DNA from: Aromatoleum bremense
GTDB lineage: Bacteria; Pseudomonadota; Gammaproteobacteria; Burkholderiales; Rhodocyclaceae
Reading direction: 5' to 3'
NCBI RefSeq assembly: GCF_017894365.1
Contig: NZ_CP059467.1
Location: 4,216,001-4,280,000, forward strand
DNA length: 64,000 bases
A program made the position numbers and the translations under genes. The notes under the pieces were generated by a model. The model was not told the DNA's origin. It did not search any database and was given only the letters and a program-made list of their open reading frames with translations. This document shows positions 1-8,711 of this stretch, one piece after another; the stretch's first letter is position 1, and each line of letters starts with the position of its first letter.

Positions 1-2
1 TA

Positions 3-350
3 CCCAGGGTGCGCGAGCGCAACGAGGAACGCGCCCTGCTCGCCCGCCAACTGGACGAAGAGCACCGGCAGGTCGACGCCGCACGCGAGCGCCTGGCCAC
101 GGGCCGCAGGATGCGTCTGTCCGAGATCGGGCGGCTCGACCCGCACGCCTTTGCGCTGTTGCTGAGCCTGCTCGGCGAGGCCCTGACCGCGCAAGCCTCG
201 CCCGACGACGTGGTCGAGCGCCAAACCGGCGACGGCCTGCTGCGCATTCGCCTCGAGCCGCTGGATGCGCACACGCATGCCGAAGTGGCCACCGATGCCG
301 GCGTGTTCGCCGGCCGCGACCACCACATCACGATCACCGCCACGCCATGA
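3..350 (+). CDS. jetA: Wadjet JetA, C-terminal part (cut by window edge)
   Basis: This is the C-terminal ~115 residues of a protein whose start lies left of the window. It is assigned to the DUF2397/TIGR02677 family (JetA, the kleisin-like subunit of type I Wadjet) mainly from context: it is followed in order by jetB-, jetC- and jetD-type genes. The visible part is charged and helical (RNEERALLARQLDEEHRQ) and ends in a short beta-rich tail. Its TGA stop overlaps the jetB start as ATGA, which suggests translational coupling. In known Wadjet complexes JetA bridges the JetC ATPase heads. The family cannot be proved from the tail alone. Confidence 0.75.
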   Translation, partial: PRVRERNEERALLARQLDEEHRQVDAARERLATGRRMRLSEIGRLDPHAFALLLSLLGEALTAQASPDDVVERQTGDGLLRIRLEPLDAHTHAEVATDAGVFAGRDHHITITATP

Positions 351-1594
351 CGCCGATGAAGTTCGACAGCGCCGCGATCGGCGAGCAGCAGGCCCGCCAC
401 CAGCGCGAGGAGTTTACCGGTGCGCTGCGAGCCCTGCTGATGACGCCGCTGATGACGCCCGCGCAGGGCGGGTTCGCCGCCGTGCGCCGCCATGCCGACG
501 CGCTGCGCGAGTGGTTCGTCCGCGAGGCCGGCTGGCCCCTGCACATCGAACGCGATGCGGCGCGCCTGTACAAGCGCCCCGCCGATCTCGACGACGCGAC
601 ACGCGGGCTGCCCGGCTACGAGCGGCGCCGCTACGTGTTGCTGTGCCTCGCCTGCGCGGCGCTGGAGCGGGCCGATCCGCAGATCACGCTGCGGGTCCTC
701 GGTGACCGGCTGCTCGCGCTGGCGGCTGACCCCGACCTCGCCGCGCTCGGCTTTACGTTCACGCTCCAGGCGCAGCACGAGCGGCGCGAACTGGTCGCCG
801 TCTGCAAAACGCTGCTCGAACTCGGCGTACTGCAGCGCGTGGCCGGTGACGAAGAGGGCTTCGTGCGCGGCGGCGCGGAAGGATCGGACGCCTTGCACGA
901 CGCGCTCTACGACGTCCAGCGGCGCCTCCTCGCGGGGGTGCTCGCGGCATCGCGCGGCCCATCCACGTGGCCGGCGGACGAAGCGCCGGCGACCCTCGAA
1001 GCGCGGCTCGCCGCGCTGGTGGCGGAACACGTTCCCGACAGCGACGAAGGCCGGCGCACGGCCCTGCGCCACCACCTGGCGCGCCGGCTGCTCGACGACC
1101 CGGTGATCTACTTCGACCGCCTCGATGCCGAACTGCGCGCCTACTTCATGAACCAGCGCGGCACCATGGCCGCGCGCCTGTGCGAAGCCACCGGGCTGGT
1201 GGCCGAACAGCGTGCCGAAGGCCTCGCGCTGGCCGACGAAGACGGCGAGCTGACCGACGTGGCGATGCCGGCCGAAGGCACCGAAGCGCATGTCACCCTG
1301 CTGGTCGCAGAGTTCCTGACCGCACGCACGGCCACCAGCGTGAGCGAGGCCGAGGTCGCCGCGTTCATCGCCTCTGCCCGCCAACGCTTCGGTAGCTTCT
1401 GGCGCAAATCGGCCCGCGAAGCCGGCTCCGAGCACGAGCTGGCGGCGACGGCGCTCGCACGCCTGCAACGCCTGCAGCTGGTGATGCGCGACGGCACCCA
1501 GGTGCGAACGCTGCCGGCACTGGCGCGTTTTGCGGTCGGCGAGGCCGAGATCAAGCCGGCGGCACCCGCCACCACCGGCAACCTGTTCGATTGA
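347..1594 (+). CDS. jetB: Wadjet JetB (DUF2398/TIGR02678 family)
   Basis: This 415-residue protein matches the DUF2398/TIGR02678 family in length and layout. JetB is the KITE-like winged-helix subunit of the type I Wadjet SMC complex, which recognises and cleaves circular plasmid DNA. Recognisable stretches are the RRHADALREWFVREAGWPL region near residue 50 and the long helical C-terminal half. The ATG at 347 overlaps the jetA stop by 4 bp. The frame is intact through its TGA at 1592-1594. The insertion sequence begins 3 bp further on, so the protein itself is undamaged, but transcription into jetC must now cross the IS. Family assignment rests on both sequence pattern and gene order. Confidence 0.85.
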   Translation: MTPMKFDSAAIGEQQARHQREEFTGALRALLMTPLMTPAQGGFAAVRRHADALREWFVREAGWPLHIERDAARLYKRPADLDDATRGLPGYERRRYVLLCLACAALERADPQITLRVLGDRLLALAADPDLAALGFTFTLQAQHERRELVAVCKTLLELGVLQRVAGDEEGFVRGGAEGSDALHDALYDVQRRLLAGVLAASRGPSTWPADEAPATLEARLAALVAEHVPDSDEGRRTALRHHLARRLLDDPVIYFDRLDAELRAYFMNQRGTMAARLCEATGLVAEQRAEGLALADEDGELTDVAMPAEGTEAHVTLLVAEFLTARTATSVSEAEVAAFIASARQRFGSFWRKSAREAGSEHELAATALARLQRLQLVMRDGTQVRTLPALARFAVGEAEIKPAAPATTGNLFD

Positions 1595-1597
1595 GAT

Positions 1598-1613
1598 GAG
1601 CCTCTTGCAAAAG
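1598..1613 (+). repeat. IS left terminal inverted repeat
   Basis: 16 bp, GAGCCTCTTGCAAAAG, perfect inverse of 3068-3083. It is preceded by target duplication AGAT at 1594-1597. Confidence 0.93.
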
Positions 1614-1790
1614 TCCGACTTCGGAAATGTGAAAGTGAGGCGTTCGCTCGCCGGGAGCGCGATTTTCGCATTGGCGGCGTCGGCAGGGCTTTTCGGCTAG
1701 GTCATTGGCATGGTTTTGCGATTTTTTGACGCAGGGAGTCCTGCCTCATTGATGGCAGTGATGTCAGGGCAGGCGTTGCGGTGCGCAGTG

Positions 1791-2960
1791 TCATTGTCGC
1801 AATCGCATCAACTGGTCGGCGGACAGCGCCAGGACACCGAACATCAGGTGCCCCATGACCTTGGTGCCGCCCTTGACCCGGACGGAGTTACCGCCGAACT
1901 CATCCTTGAGCCGCGCATTGCTGCGCTCGGCGACAGTGCGTTCGTTGTAACGGATCGCGTCGGCCGGCTCGAACGCCTCTTTCTTGCCGCCGCGCGGATT
2001 GTGGTCAATCAATGGGACATGGCCCAGGCTGCGGCAGTGCTCATGCAACTCGAAGCTGCAATAGGCGGCATCCATGACGTCGTAGAGATTGGTGACACGC
2101 TGCGCGCTGATCAGCGACAAAGGAATGGCGGCGCGGCTGTCGTGCATCGAGGCCGACGACAGCAGCGCCGCAATCGGCACGCCACAGTCGGCGGTGTCCA
2201 GGTGCAGCTTGTAGCCGTTCCAGCTGACTTTGTACCCCTGGGCATTGCACTTGGTGCCGCGGTCGCACACCGCGGGGATGTCCTCGAGCATCTGCGTGAG
2301 GCTCTGCTGGCGTTGGCGCTGGATGGGCGAAACCTTGGCGGGGGCACGGACTTCGCCGCGCCGGGGGCGGCCGCGTTTCTTCGCGGGGACCGGGGGCGTT
2401 GGCGCGGGGGTTTCTTCCTCGGCCATCAGGGACCATTGGGCCGCAGGCGCCGGTGTCGCCGCCGCACCCCTGGTGTGGGCCGGGCGCTCGCGTGCTTCGA
2501 TCGCGGTGCCGTCGCGGCTGAGGTGCCCGATCAGCGCCCCCCCGAGGTGTTCCTTGATGAGCGCCTCATGCACCCGTTCGGCCAGACACCTCTCGGCAAA
2601 CTCGTCGAAGGCGCGCGAGAAGGTGGCTTCGGAGGGCAGCTTCCGGCACGGCGGGAAGCCACAGATGCGCCGCAGCACACGATCGACCATCAGGCGCTCG
2701 ATCAGCCCCACCGTGGTCGTCAGTCCCAGCACCGCCTTCGCCACGAAAGCGTTTGCCAGCCAGGCCCGCTCACAGGGCGGGCGCCCCACGCCACACCACG
2801 TCGTCGCCGTGAATTCCTCGATGCGCACCCATTCCAGGGTGTGGATGACCCGCTCCAGCTTCGGCGTCAGCGCCCCCACCTCGTTCTGCAACTCGGGCAG
2901 CAGTTCGTGCTGAATCACGTTCCAGCGTTGCAGGATCAGTTTGCGTTGGGTAGCATGCAT
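1791..2960 (-). CDS. DDE transposase of the insertion sequence
   Basis: This 389-residue transposase fills most of the element. The N-terminal ~140 residues are helical and resemble the DUF772-type DNA-binding region (LPSEATFSRAFDEFAERCLA). The catalytic domain shows a plausible DDE triad: D150 in HLSRDGTAIEARE, D297 in YDVMDAAYCS and E345 in RTVAERSNARLKDEFGG. A proline/lysine-rich insert (about residues 160-210, with KKRGRPRRGE resembling an AT-hook) separates the first and second acidic residues. The ATG at 2960 gives full length. No frameshift or stop is seen, so the enzyme may be functional. It is transcribed against the jet genes. Family IS5/IS1182-like is inferred. Confidence 0.88.
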   Translation of the reverse strand: MHATQRKLILQRWNVIQHELLPELQNEVGALTPKLERVIHTLEWVRIEEFTATTWCGVGRPPCERAWLANAFVAKAVLGLTTTVGLIERLMVDRVLRRICGFPPCRKLPSEATFSRAFDEFAERCLAERVHEALIKEHLGGALIGHLSRDGTAIEARERPAHTRGAAATPAPAAQWSLMAEEETPAPTPPVPAKKRGRPRRGEVRAPAKVSPIQRQRQQSLTQMLEDIPAVCDRGTKCNAQGYKVSWNGYKLHLDTADCGVPIAALLSSASMHDSRAAIPLSLISAQRVTNLYDVMDAAYCSFELHEHCRSLGHVPLIDHNPRGGKKEAFEPADAIRYNERTVAERSNARLKDEFGGNSVRVKGGTKVMGHLMFGVLALSADQLMRLRQ

Positions 2961-3067
2961 AGGGCGGGCGTTATGATGTTTGGCTTGGTAACCGCATCAT
3001 GCCAGAAATGGCCGCCCGCCCTCTCCGCCTTTGCCTCCCGCCGCAAAAAATCCCCCACGCAGAGCTC

Positions 3068-3083
3068 CTTTTGCAAGAGGCTC
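3068..3083 (-). repeat. IS right terminal inverted repeat
   Basis: 16 bp, perfect inverse of 1598-1613. It is followed by the second copy of target duplication AGAT at 3084-3087. Confidence 0.93.
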
Positions 3084-3087
3084 AGAT

Positions 3088-3236
3088 GAAACAACCCCCA
3101 CGCTCACTTCGTTCGAGGAGGGTCGGCTTTGCACAGCCGACCCGTTCGGCAGGCACGGCGCATTGCGCCGCGAAACCCCTGCCTCACCCCCCCGAGGGGG
3201 CTTCAGTCTCCTTGAGGCGGCTCGGCGGAGACTGAA
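3088..3236 (+). promoter_or_regulatory. Multi-hairpin spacer ahead of jetC; last stem holds the RBS
   Basis: About 150 bp without a gene, carrying successive inverted repeats: GGGTCGGCT/AGCCGACCC (3120-3128 with 3135-3143), CGGCGC/GCGCCG (3156-3161 with 3165-3170), a C-run/G-run pair near 3186-3200, and TTCAGTCTCC/GGAGACTGAA (3202-3211 with 3227-3236). The last right arm contains GGAG, the Shine-Dalgarno of jetC, and ends at the base before its ATG. Folding would mask the ribosome site. The block resembles an extragenic palindromic repeat, but its copy number elsewhere in the genome cannot be judged here. Confidence 0.7.
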
Positions 3237-6200
3237 ATGACCTGCCCCTTGGATTCTCCGGATACCCTGATCGACCTTGCGCCCGCTCTGCCGGCCGCCG
3301 CCGCCCGCCCGGCACTGCCGGTGCCTACGCTGGCCCGCTGGCAACCGCTGCGACTCGGCCTCGTCGAGCTCTTTCACTACGACAGCGAGGAATTCTGGTT
3401 CCGCGACGGCCACCTGCTGCTGCGCGGCAACAACGGCACCGGCAAGTCGAAGGTGCTGTCGCTGACCCTGCCGTTCCTGTTCGATGCCCAGCTCAAGCCC
3501 TCACGCATCGAGCCCGACGGCGATGCCGGCAAGAAGATGGCGTGGAACCTGCTGCTCGGCAAGCTCGACCGGCGCATCGGCTATGCGTGGATCGAATTCG
3601 GTCGGATCGCCGACGATGGCGAGCCCGACTATCTGACCCTCGGCTGCGGACTCTCTGCCGTGGCGGCGCGGGCACAGGTCGATGCGTGGTTCTTCATCCT
3701 CGAAAGGCGACGCATCGGCGAAGACCTGTGGCTCACCAGCCCAGCGCGCAACGTACTTACCCGCGAGCGGCTGAAGGAGTCCTTGCAGGATCACGGCCAG
3801 GTGTTCGATACCGCCACCGCCTACCGCCGCGCCGTCGACGAGCGGCTGTTCCAGCTCGGGGCCGCGCGCTATGCGGCCTTGATGGACACGCTGGTCCAGT
3901 TGCGCCAGCCGCAGCTCTCCAAGAAGCCCGACGAAGGCAACCTCTCCGATGCGCTGACCGAGGCGCTGCCGCCAATGTCGGCAGACCTGCTCACCGACGT
4001 CGCCGACGCGCTGAACCAGCTCGAGGAATACCGCCGCGAGTTGCAGGATTACGAACTCCTGGCGAAAGCGGTCGGAACGTTCAACCAGCGCTACCAGCGT
4101 TATGCCGCGACCAACGCGCGGCGCCAGTCCCGCGCCCTGCGCAGCGCGCAAACCGGCTACGACGGCGCCAGCCGCAACCTCAACGAAGCGCGTGCTGCCT
4201 GGCAGGTCGCGCGGGACGCCGAGAGTGAGGCGCGCAGCCGCGCCGAGGCCGCCGAAGCCGCACTGCAGGCCGGCCGCACCCGGCTCGAGCAGTTGCAGGC
4301 CGACCCGGCGATGAAGGACGCGAACCGCCTGGCCCAGGCCGAACGCGACGCCCAGGCACGCGCCGCCGACCTCGCCACCGCGACGCGCATGGCCGGTGAG
4401 GCGGCGACCCGCTTCGAGCGTGAAGGCCGCGCGCTGCAGGAACGCAGCACACGCCGGACGCTGGCCGAAAAATCCCTCGCCGCGACGCGCGAAGAGGCCG
4501 CCGCCGGCGCACTGGCCAGCGGCATCGGCGAGCCGTGGCAGCTCAATCCACTGGCGGCGCTGCCGGCAGCCGAGGTGGCGACGCTCGACACCCTGCCCTT
4601 CGACACCGCCCGCAACGATCTGCGCCGCGCCACGGCGACGCGGCGCGAGCAGCTCGCGCTGGTGCAGCGCCGCGTCGGCGACGCGGTGCAAACCGAGGCG
4701 GCGCATGCCCACCGGCAAGAAGCCCGCGACGAACGCTTGGACGAGACCGAAGCCGTCGCGGCCCGGCGCAGCGCGGCCGACGCCACGGTCGAGGCCGAAG
4801 GCAGCCGCCTGATCGAGGCCTGGCAGGCGCACTTCGCGAGCCTGGCCGAGTTGCAGGTCATTGATCCGCCCTTGCCCGCCCTGACGCTGTGGGTCGGCAG
4901 CCTGCAAGGCGACAATCCGGCCCGCGCCGTATTGCTGCAAGCCCAGCAGCGCGCCGCCGACGTACTGGCACAGCTGCGCGCCGGCCACCTCACCGCGCAG
5001 CAGACACTGCGCGATGAACAGGTCGCGCTGGATGCCGAGCGCGAGCGGCTGGTGCAGGGTGAAGATGCCACGCCGCCGGTGCCGCCTACCCGTGCTGCCG
5101 ACGCACGAACGCAGCGCGCCGGTGCGCCGCTGTGGCAGTTGGTCGATTTTCGCGAGCACGTCGGCGCGGCCGAGCGGGCCGGCCTCGAAGCCGCGCTCGA
5201 AGCGGCGGGCCTGCTCGACGCCTGGGTCACCCCCGACGGCCGGCTGCAGTCCGCCGGCGGAGCGCCGCTGCACGACACCCAGTGGCTCGAGCGGCCGCGC
5301 CAGGGCGCTTCCCTCGCCGCGTGGCTGGCACCGGCCGCCGGCGCAGCACCCGCCGACGTCGATGCCGCGCTGCTGACACGCCTGCTCGAAGGCATCTCCT
5401 GCGCCGCCGATGACGACGGCCAGGCCGAAGGCTGGATCGCGCCCGACGGCCGCTTTCGCCTCGGCGCACTGGCCGGGGCCTGGCACAAGCCGCAGGCCGC
5501 CTACATTGGCTACGCCGCTCGTGCCGCGGCCCGCGCGCGGCGACTCGCCGAGATCGCGCTGCGTCTGCAGGAGATCGCCGAGGCATTGCGGGCGATTGAC
5601 CTCGACCTCGCCGCGCTCGCGCAGCGCCAGACCCGGGCGGCCGCCGAATGGCAGGGCGCACCGTCTGACGAGGCCTTACGCACCGCCCACGCCGACGCCG
5701 CGGCGCGCGAACGCGAGTTCCAGGCCGCCCGCAGTCGGCTCGACGAGGCCGAACGCCAGCTGCGCATCGCGGCCGACGCCTTGCAAACCTGCCGCGACGC
5801 CCTGGCGGCGGACGCGGCGGACCTGCGCCTGCCGACGACCACCGCGGCGCTGGATGCTGTTGGCGTCGCACTCGCGCACTTCGGCGAAGCCCTGCACGCG
5901 CTCTTCCACGCGGCGCACGAACTGCGGCTGGCGGCGAGCGAACTGGCGCAGCAGCAGGCGCGCAGTGAGGAAGCCGAGGCCGATGCGCGCCAGCTCGCCG
6001 AGCAAGTCGCCGAGCGCCGCCTGCAGGCCTTTGATGCGCAGGTACGGCTCGCCACCTTGCGCGAATCGATCGGCGCCCAGGTGGACGAACTCCACCAGCG
6101 CCTGCGCGAGGCGCGCAACGCAGTGACCGCGGGCGAGAGCCAGTCGAAAGCCGCCGGCGAAGCCTGGCGCGCGGCCGGCGAAGCGCGCGCCCGCGGCGAG

Positions 6201-7409
6201 CAGAAGATGCAGGACGCCGACGCCACCTTGCAGGAGCGCGCCGATGCACGCCAGCGCGCCATCGCACAGTTGCAGGGCTTCGCCGCCACCGGCTTGCTGT
6301 CCGCGGCGCTGCCCGATGCCGAACTGCCCGGCCTGGCTACACCGTGGACGATCGAGCCGGCGCTCACCCTCGCCCGCCGCACCGAGCAGGCGCTGGCGCA
6401 CGTGGCCGACGACGACGAGGCGTGGACGCGCATCCAGAGCCAGATCTCGCACGATTACGGCGAACTCGGTCGCGCGCTGACCGCGCTCGGCCAGCAGGCG
6501 CAGGCCGACACCAGCGACTACGGCATGGTCGTCAGCGTCGTCTATCAGAACCGCCCGCAGCGCCCCGACCAGCTCACCGCCCGACTCGACGCCGAGATCG
6601 CCCAGCGTCGCGAACTGCTGACGGCGCGCGAGCGCACGCTGCTCGAAAACCACTTGCAGGCGGAGATCGCCGCCGAAGTACAGCGGCTCATGCAGGCGGC
6701 CGAGCGCCAGGTCGACGCGATCAACAAGGAACTGCACAAGCGCCCCACATCGACCGGCGTCAAGTTCCGCCTGCTGTGGCAGCCGCTGCCGGAGGGCGGC
6801 GAAGGCGCACCGGTCGGCCTCGAGGCTGCGCGCAAGCGGCTGCTCAACACCAGCACCGATCTGTGGTCGGCCGAAGACCGGCGGGTGGTCGGCGAGATGC
6901 TGCAGCAACGCATCGCCGCCGAACGCATGCGGGCCGACGCGACCGGCGGCAGCCTGCTCGAACAGCTCGCCCAGGCCCTCGACTACCGGCGCTGGCACCG
7001 CTTTCGCGTCCAGCGCTGGCAGGACGGCGAGTGGCGCCCACTCTCCGGCCCGGCCTCGAGCGGCGAACGCGCGCTCGGCCTGACGGTGCCGCTCTTCGCC
7101 GCGGTGTCGAGCTACTACAGCCAGGGGGGTTATGCCTTCGCGCCGCGCCTGGTGCTGCTCGACGAGGCCTTCGCCGGCATCGACGATGCCGCCCGCGCGC
7201 ACTGCATGGGCCTGATCCACGAGTTCGACCTCGATTTCGTCATCACCAGCGAGCGCGAGTGGGCCTGCTACGCGGAGCTGCCGGGCGTGGCGATCTGCCA
7301 GCTGCAGCGGCGCGAAGGGGTCGATGCGGTGCATGTTTCCCGCTGGACCTGGGATGGTCGCGCCCGGCGGCGTGAAGACGACCCGGATCGACGCTTTCCG
7401 CCTGAATGA
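3237..7409 (+). CDS. jetC: Wadjet JetC, SMC-like coiled-coil ATPase
   Basis: This 1,390-residue protein has the architecture of the TIGR02680 family. An N-terminal ATPase half carries Walker A GNNGTGKS at residues 64-71, inside the family-typical FWFRDGHLLLRGNNGTGKSK. Long Ala/Arg/Glu-rich coiled coils run from about 290 to 1,100, broken near 600-750 by a hinge-like segment. The C-terminal half has a signature-like SGPASSGERALG near 1,270 and Walker B LVLLDEAFAGIDD near 1,307. JetC is the motor of the Wadjet loop-extruding complex that detects small circular DNA. The ATG at 3237 has GGAG 6 nt upstream, inside a hairpin. The gene overlaps jetD by ATGA. An IS separates it from jetB. Confidence 0.95.
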   Translation: MTCPLDSPDTLIDLAPALPAAAARPALPVPTLARWQPLRLGLVELFHYDSEEFWFRDGHLLLRGNNGTGKSKVLSLTLPFLFDAQLKPSRIEPDGDAGKKMAWNLLLGKLDRRIGYAWIEFGRIADDGEPDYLTLGCGLSAVAARAQVDAWFFILERRRIGEDLWLTSPARNVLTRERLKESLQDHGQVFDTATAYRRAVDERLFQLGAARYAALMDTLVQLRQPQLSKKPDEGNLSDALTEALPPMSADLLTDVADALNQLEEYRRELQDYELLAKAVGTFNQRYQRYAATNARRQSRALRSAQTGYDGASRNLNEARAAWQVARDAESEARSRAEAAEAALQAGRTRLEQLQADPAMKDANRLAQAERDAQARAADLATATRMAGEAATRFEREGRALQERSTRRTLAEKSLAATREEAAAGALASGIGEPWQLNPLAALPAAEVATLDTLPFDTARNDLRRATATRREQLALVQRRVGDAVQTEAAHAHRQEARDERLDETEAVAARRSAADATVEAEGSRLIEAWQAHFASLAELQVIDPPLPALTLWVGSLQGDNPARAVLLQAQQRAADVLAQLRAGHLTAQQTLRDEQVALDAERERLVQGEDATPPVPPTRAADARTQRAGAPLWQLVDFREHVGAAERAGLEAALEAAGLLDAWVTPDGRLQSAGGAPLHDTQWLERPRQGASLAAWLAPAAGAAPADVDAALLTRLLEGISCAADDDGQAEGWIAPDGRFRLGALAGAWHKPQAAYIGYAARAAARARRLAEIALRLQEIAEALRAIDLDLAALAQRQTRAAAEWQGAPSDEALRTAHADAAAREREFQAARSRLDEAERQLRIAADALQTCRDALAADAADLRLPTTTAALDAVGVALAHFGEALHALFHAAHELRLAASELAQQQARSEEAEADARQLAEQVAERRLQAFDAQVRLATLRESIGAQVDELHQRLREARNAVTAGESQSKAAGEAWRAAGEARARGEQKMQDADATLQERADARQRAIAQLQGFAATGLLSAALPDAELPGLATPWTIEPALTLARRTEQALAHVADDDEAWTRIQSQISHDYGELGRALTALGQQAQADTSDYGMVVSVVYQNRPQRPDQLTARLDAEIAQRRELLTARERTLLENHLQAEIAAEVQRLMQAAERQVDAINKELHKRPTSTGVKFRLLWQPLPEGGEGAPVGLEAARKRLLNTSTDLWSAEDRRVVGEMLQQRIAAERMRADATGGSLLEQLAQALDYRRWHRFRVQRWQDGEWRPLSGPASSGERALGLTVPLFAAVSSYYSQGGYAFAPRLVLLDEAFAGIDDAARAHCMGLIHEFDLDFVITSEREWACYAELPGVAICQLQRREGVDAVHVSRWTWDGRARRREDDPDRRFPPE

Positions 7410-8608
7410 CCATGGACGCCCGCCTGCAACGGCTGCTCGGCGGCGAAACCCTCGCGGGGCTGCGCAAGCGGCTGCGCCAACGCTATGAGCGCGGCGCACC
7501 GGCCGACATCTTGCGTCTGGGCGCGCTGAGCGAAGCCGAACATGCCGCCCTCGCGGCGCTCGCCGGCCGCCCGGCGCGCCATGTGCGGTCGATGCAGATC
7601 GACGTGGCGCGGATCGACGCCGCGCTCGCCCGGGCGGGTCTCGCCTTGTCCTTGCGCGATGCCCTCGAGCAGCTCGACGGACCGATCATCGACACGGCGG
7701 CCCAACGCCTGCGGGTTCGCTCGCAATGGCAGCAGGTGGTCGAGGGCTGCGAACACCCCGGCTTGCGTTCGGCGCTCCAGACATCCATCGGGCTCGGACT
7801 CTTGAAGCGCTTGTGTGCCAGCCTGTCCGAGGCCGGCACCCGCCTGGTCCTCGACGCCGATCAAGTGTTGCGGCGGCTGCCCGCAGCGGGCATGCCGCGG
7901 GCGCAGCTGGCCGTTGCCGCGCTCGGTGATGCGCACGCACTCGACGCCGGCAGCCCGGTCGGCACGCTGGTCCTCGCGGCGCTACGCCATGGGGCCGCAG
8001 CCCCTAACGACAAGGACGGCGACGGCGAACGGGCACGGGACCTGTGGGCCGCGGCCGGCGTGCTGGTCAACGAACTGGCACGACCGGCGCTGGCCCTCAA
8101 CCTCCCCGGGCCGACGTGCGCCGGATCGGGCGAACCGGCCTATCTCTCGCTGCGCTGCCTGGTACGATCGCCACCGGCTTGGGCTGTCATGGATCGCCCG
8201 GTCTTCGTCTGCGAGAACCCGAACCTGCTCGCGATCGCCGCTGACCAGCTGGGGCCGCGCTGTGCACCGCTGGTGTGCACCGACGGCATGCCGGCTGCAG
8301 CCCAGCGCACCCTGCTCACGCAATTGCGTGCCGCCGGAGCGATGCTGCATTACCACGGCGATTTCGACTGGCCGGGCCTGCGCATCGGCAACTACATGGT
8401 CCGCGAGCACGAAGCCCGGCCGTGGCGCTTTTCGACCGCCGACTATCTCGCCGCCGTCGTCGGCGCGCCACGCCCAGGTCGCACCCTCGACGACGCCGCC
8501 GTCAGCGCGCTGTGGGACGACACACTCGCGGGCGCGATGCTCACCAAACGGCTGGCGATCGACGAGGAAGGGCTCGCCGACGTGCTGCTCGACGACCTGC
8601 GCCACTGA
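7406..8608 (+). CDS. jetD: Wadjet JetD, Toprim-like nuclease subunit
   Basis: This 400-residue protein is of the TIGR02679 family, with an N-terminal DUF3323-type region and a C-terminal DUF2399 Toprim-like domain. Probable metal-binding residues are E270 (FVCENPNLLA) and D319/D321 (YHGDFDWPG), as in topoisomerase VI-A-type folds. In Wadjet, JetD cleaves plasmid DNA once JetABC has extruded it. The ATG at 7406 overlaps the jetC stop by 4 bp; a second ATG at 7412 is possible. The catalytic residues are present and the frame is intact, so the nuclease is probably active. Immediately after its stop codon, unrelated minus-strand coding sequence begins. Confidence 0.93.
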   Translation: MTMDARLQRLLGGETLAGLRKRLRQRYERGAPADILRLGALSEAEHAALAALAGRPARHVRSMQIDVARIDAALARAGLALSLRDALEQLDGPIIDTAAQRLRVRSQWQQVVEGCEHPGLRSALQTSIGLGLLKRLCASLSEAGTRLVLDADQVLRRLPAAGMPRAQLAVAALGDAHALDAGSPVGTLVLAALRHGAAAPNDKDGDGERARDLWAAAGVLVNELARPALALNLPGPTCAGSGEPAYLSLRCLVRSPPAWAVMDRPVFVCENPNLLAIAADQLGPRCAPLVCTDGMPAAAQRTLLTQLRAAGAMLHYHGDFDWPGLRIGNYMVREHEARPWRFSTADYLAAVVGAPRPGRTLDDAAVSALWDDTLAGAMLTKRLAIDEEGLADVLLDDLRH

Positions 8609-8680
8609 TTCCAGTTCGACGACGGTCTGCGCGGACAGGCCCGCAAACACCTCGTCGGTCGTGATCGGCATGTCGTCCAT
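8609..8680 (-). pseudogene. 5' remnant of a gene cut off at the jetD end
   Basis: On the minus strand AAGGA lies 8 nt before an ATG at 8680 that opens a natural-looking peptide: MDDMPITTDEVF followed by AGLSAQTVVELE. The sensible sequence ends where the jetD stop codon is reached; beyond it the same frame is only jetD antisense. The gene starts 31 bp after the GNAT stop and would have followed it in an operon. The pattern (..FAGLSAQTVVELES..) resembles the start of Crp-type cyclic-nucleotide-binding domains, but this is a weak guess from about 24 residues. It suggests that arrival of the Wadjet locus replaced the rest of this gene. Confidence 0.45.
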
Positions 8681-8711
8681 GACATCGGTCCTTCGGCGCA
8701 CTCGGGGCTGG

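Larger units (their letters stand above)
1598..3083. mobile_element. Complete insertion sequence between jetB and jetC
   Basis: This is a 1,486-bp element bounded by perfect 16-bp terminal inverted repeats (GAGCCTCTTGCAAAAG at 1598-1613 and its complement at 3068-3083). The sequence AGAT occurs immediately outside both ends (1594-1597 and 3084-3087), a 4-bp target-site duplication. The left copy includes the last base of the jetB stop codon, so the insertion fell exactly at the gene end. One transposase gene lies inside on the minus strand, opposite to the jet operon. Intact ends, duplication and transposase frame indicate a recent, potentially active insertion. DDE type; IS5/IS1182-like is the best guess, and the exact family needs a database match. 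Confidence 0.93.

Noticed and set aside
1710..3089. 459-residue plus-strand open frame across the insertion sequence
   Set aside because: It is the antisense of the transposase gene; the minus-strand frame has catalytic residues and a coherent protein, whereas this one has no family pattern.
3501..7499. Two long minus-strand open frames (661 and 607 residues) opposite jetC
   Set aside because: Antisense shadows caused by high GC and codon bias; low-complexity Gly/Ala/Arg/Gln sequence and no start signals.
3..8608. The jet genes considered as a novel SMC defence system
   Set aside because: Gene order, lengths and motifs fit the described type I Wadjet; novelty lies in the insertion and the hairpin control, not in the system itself.
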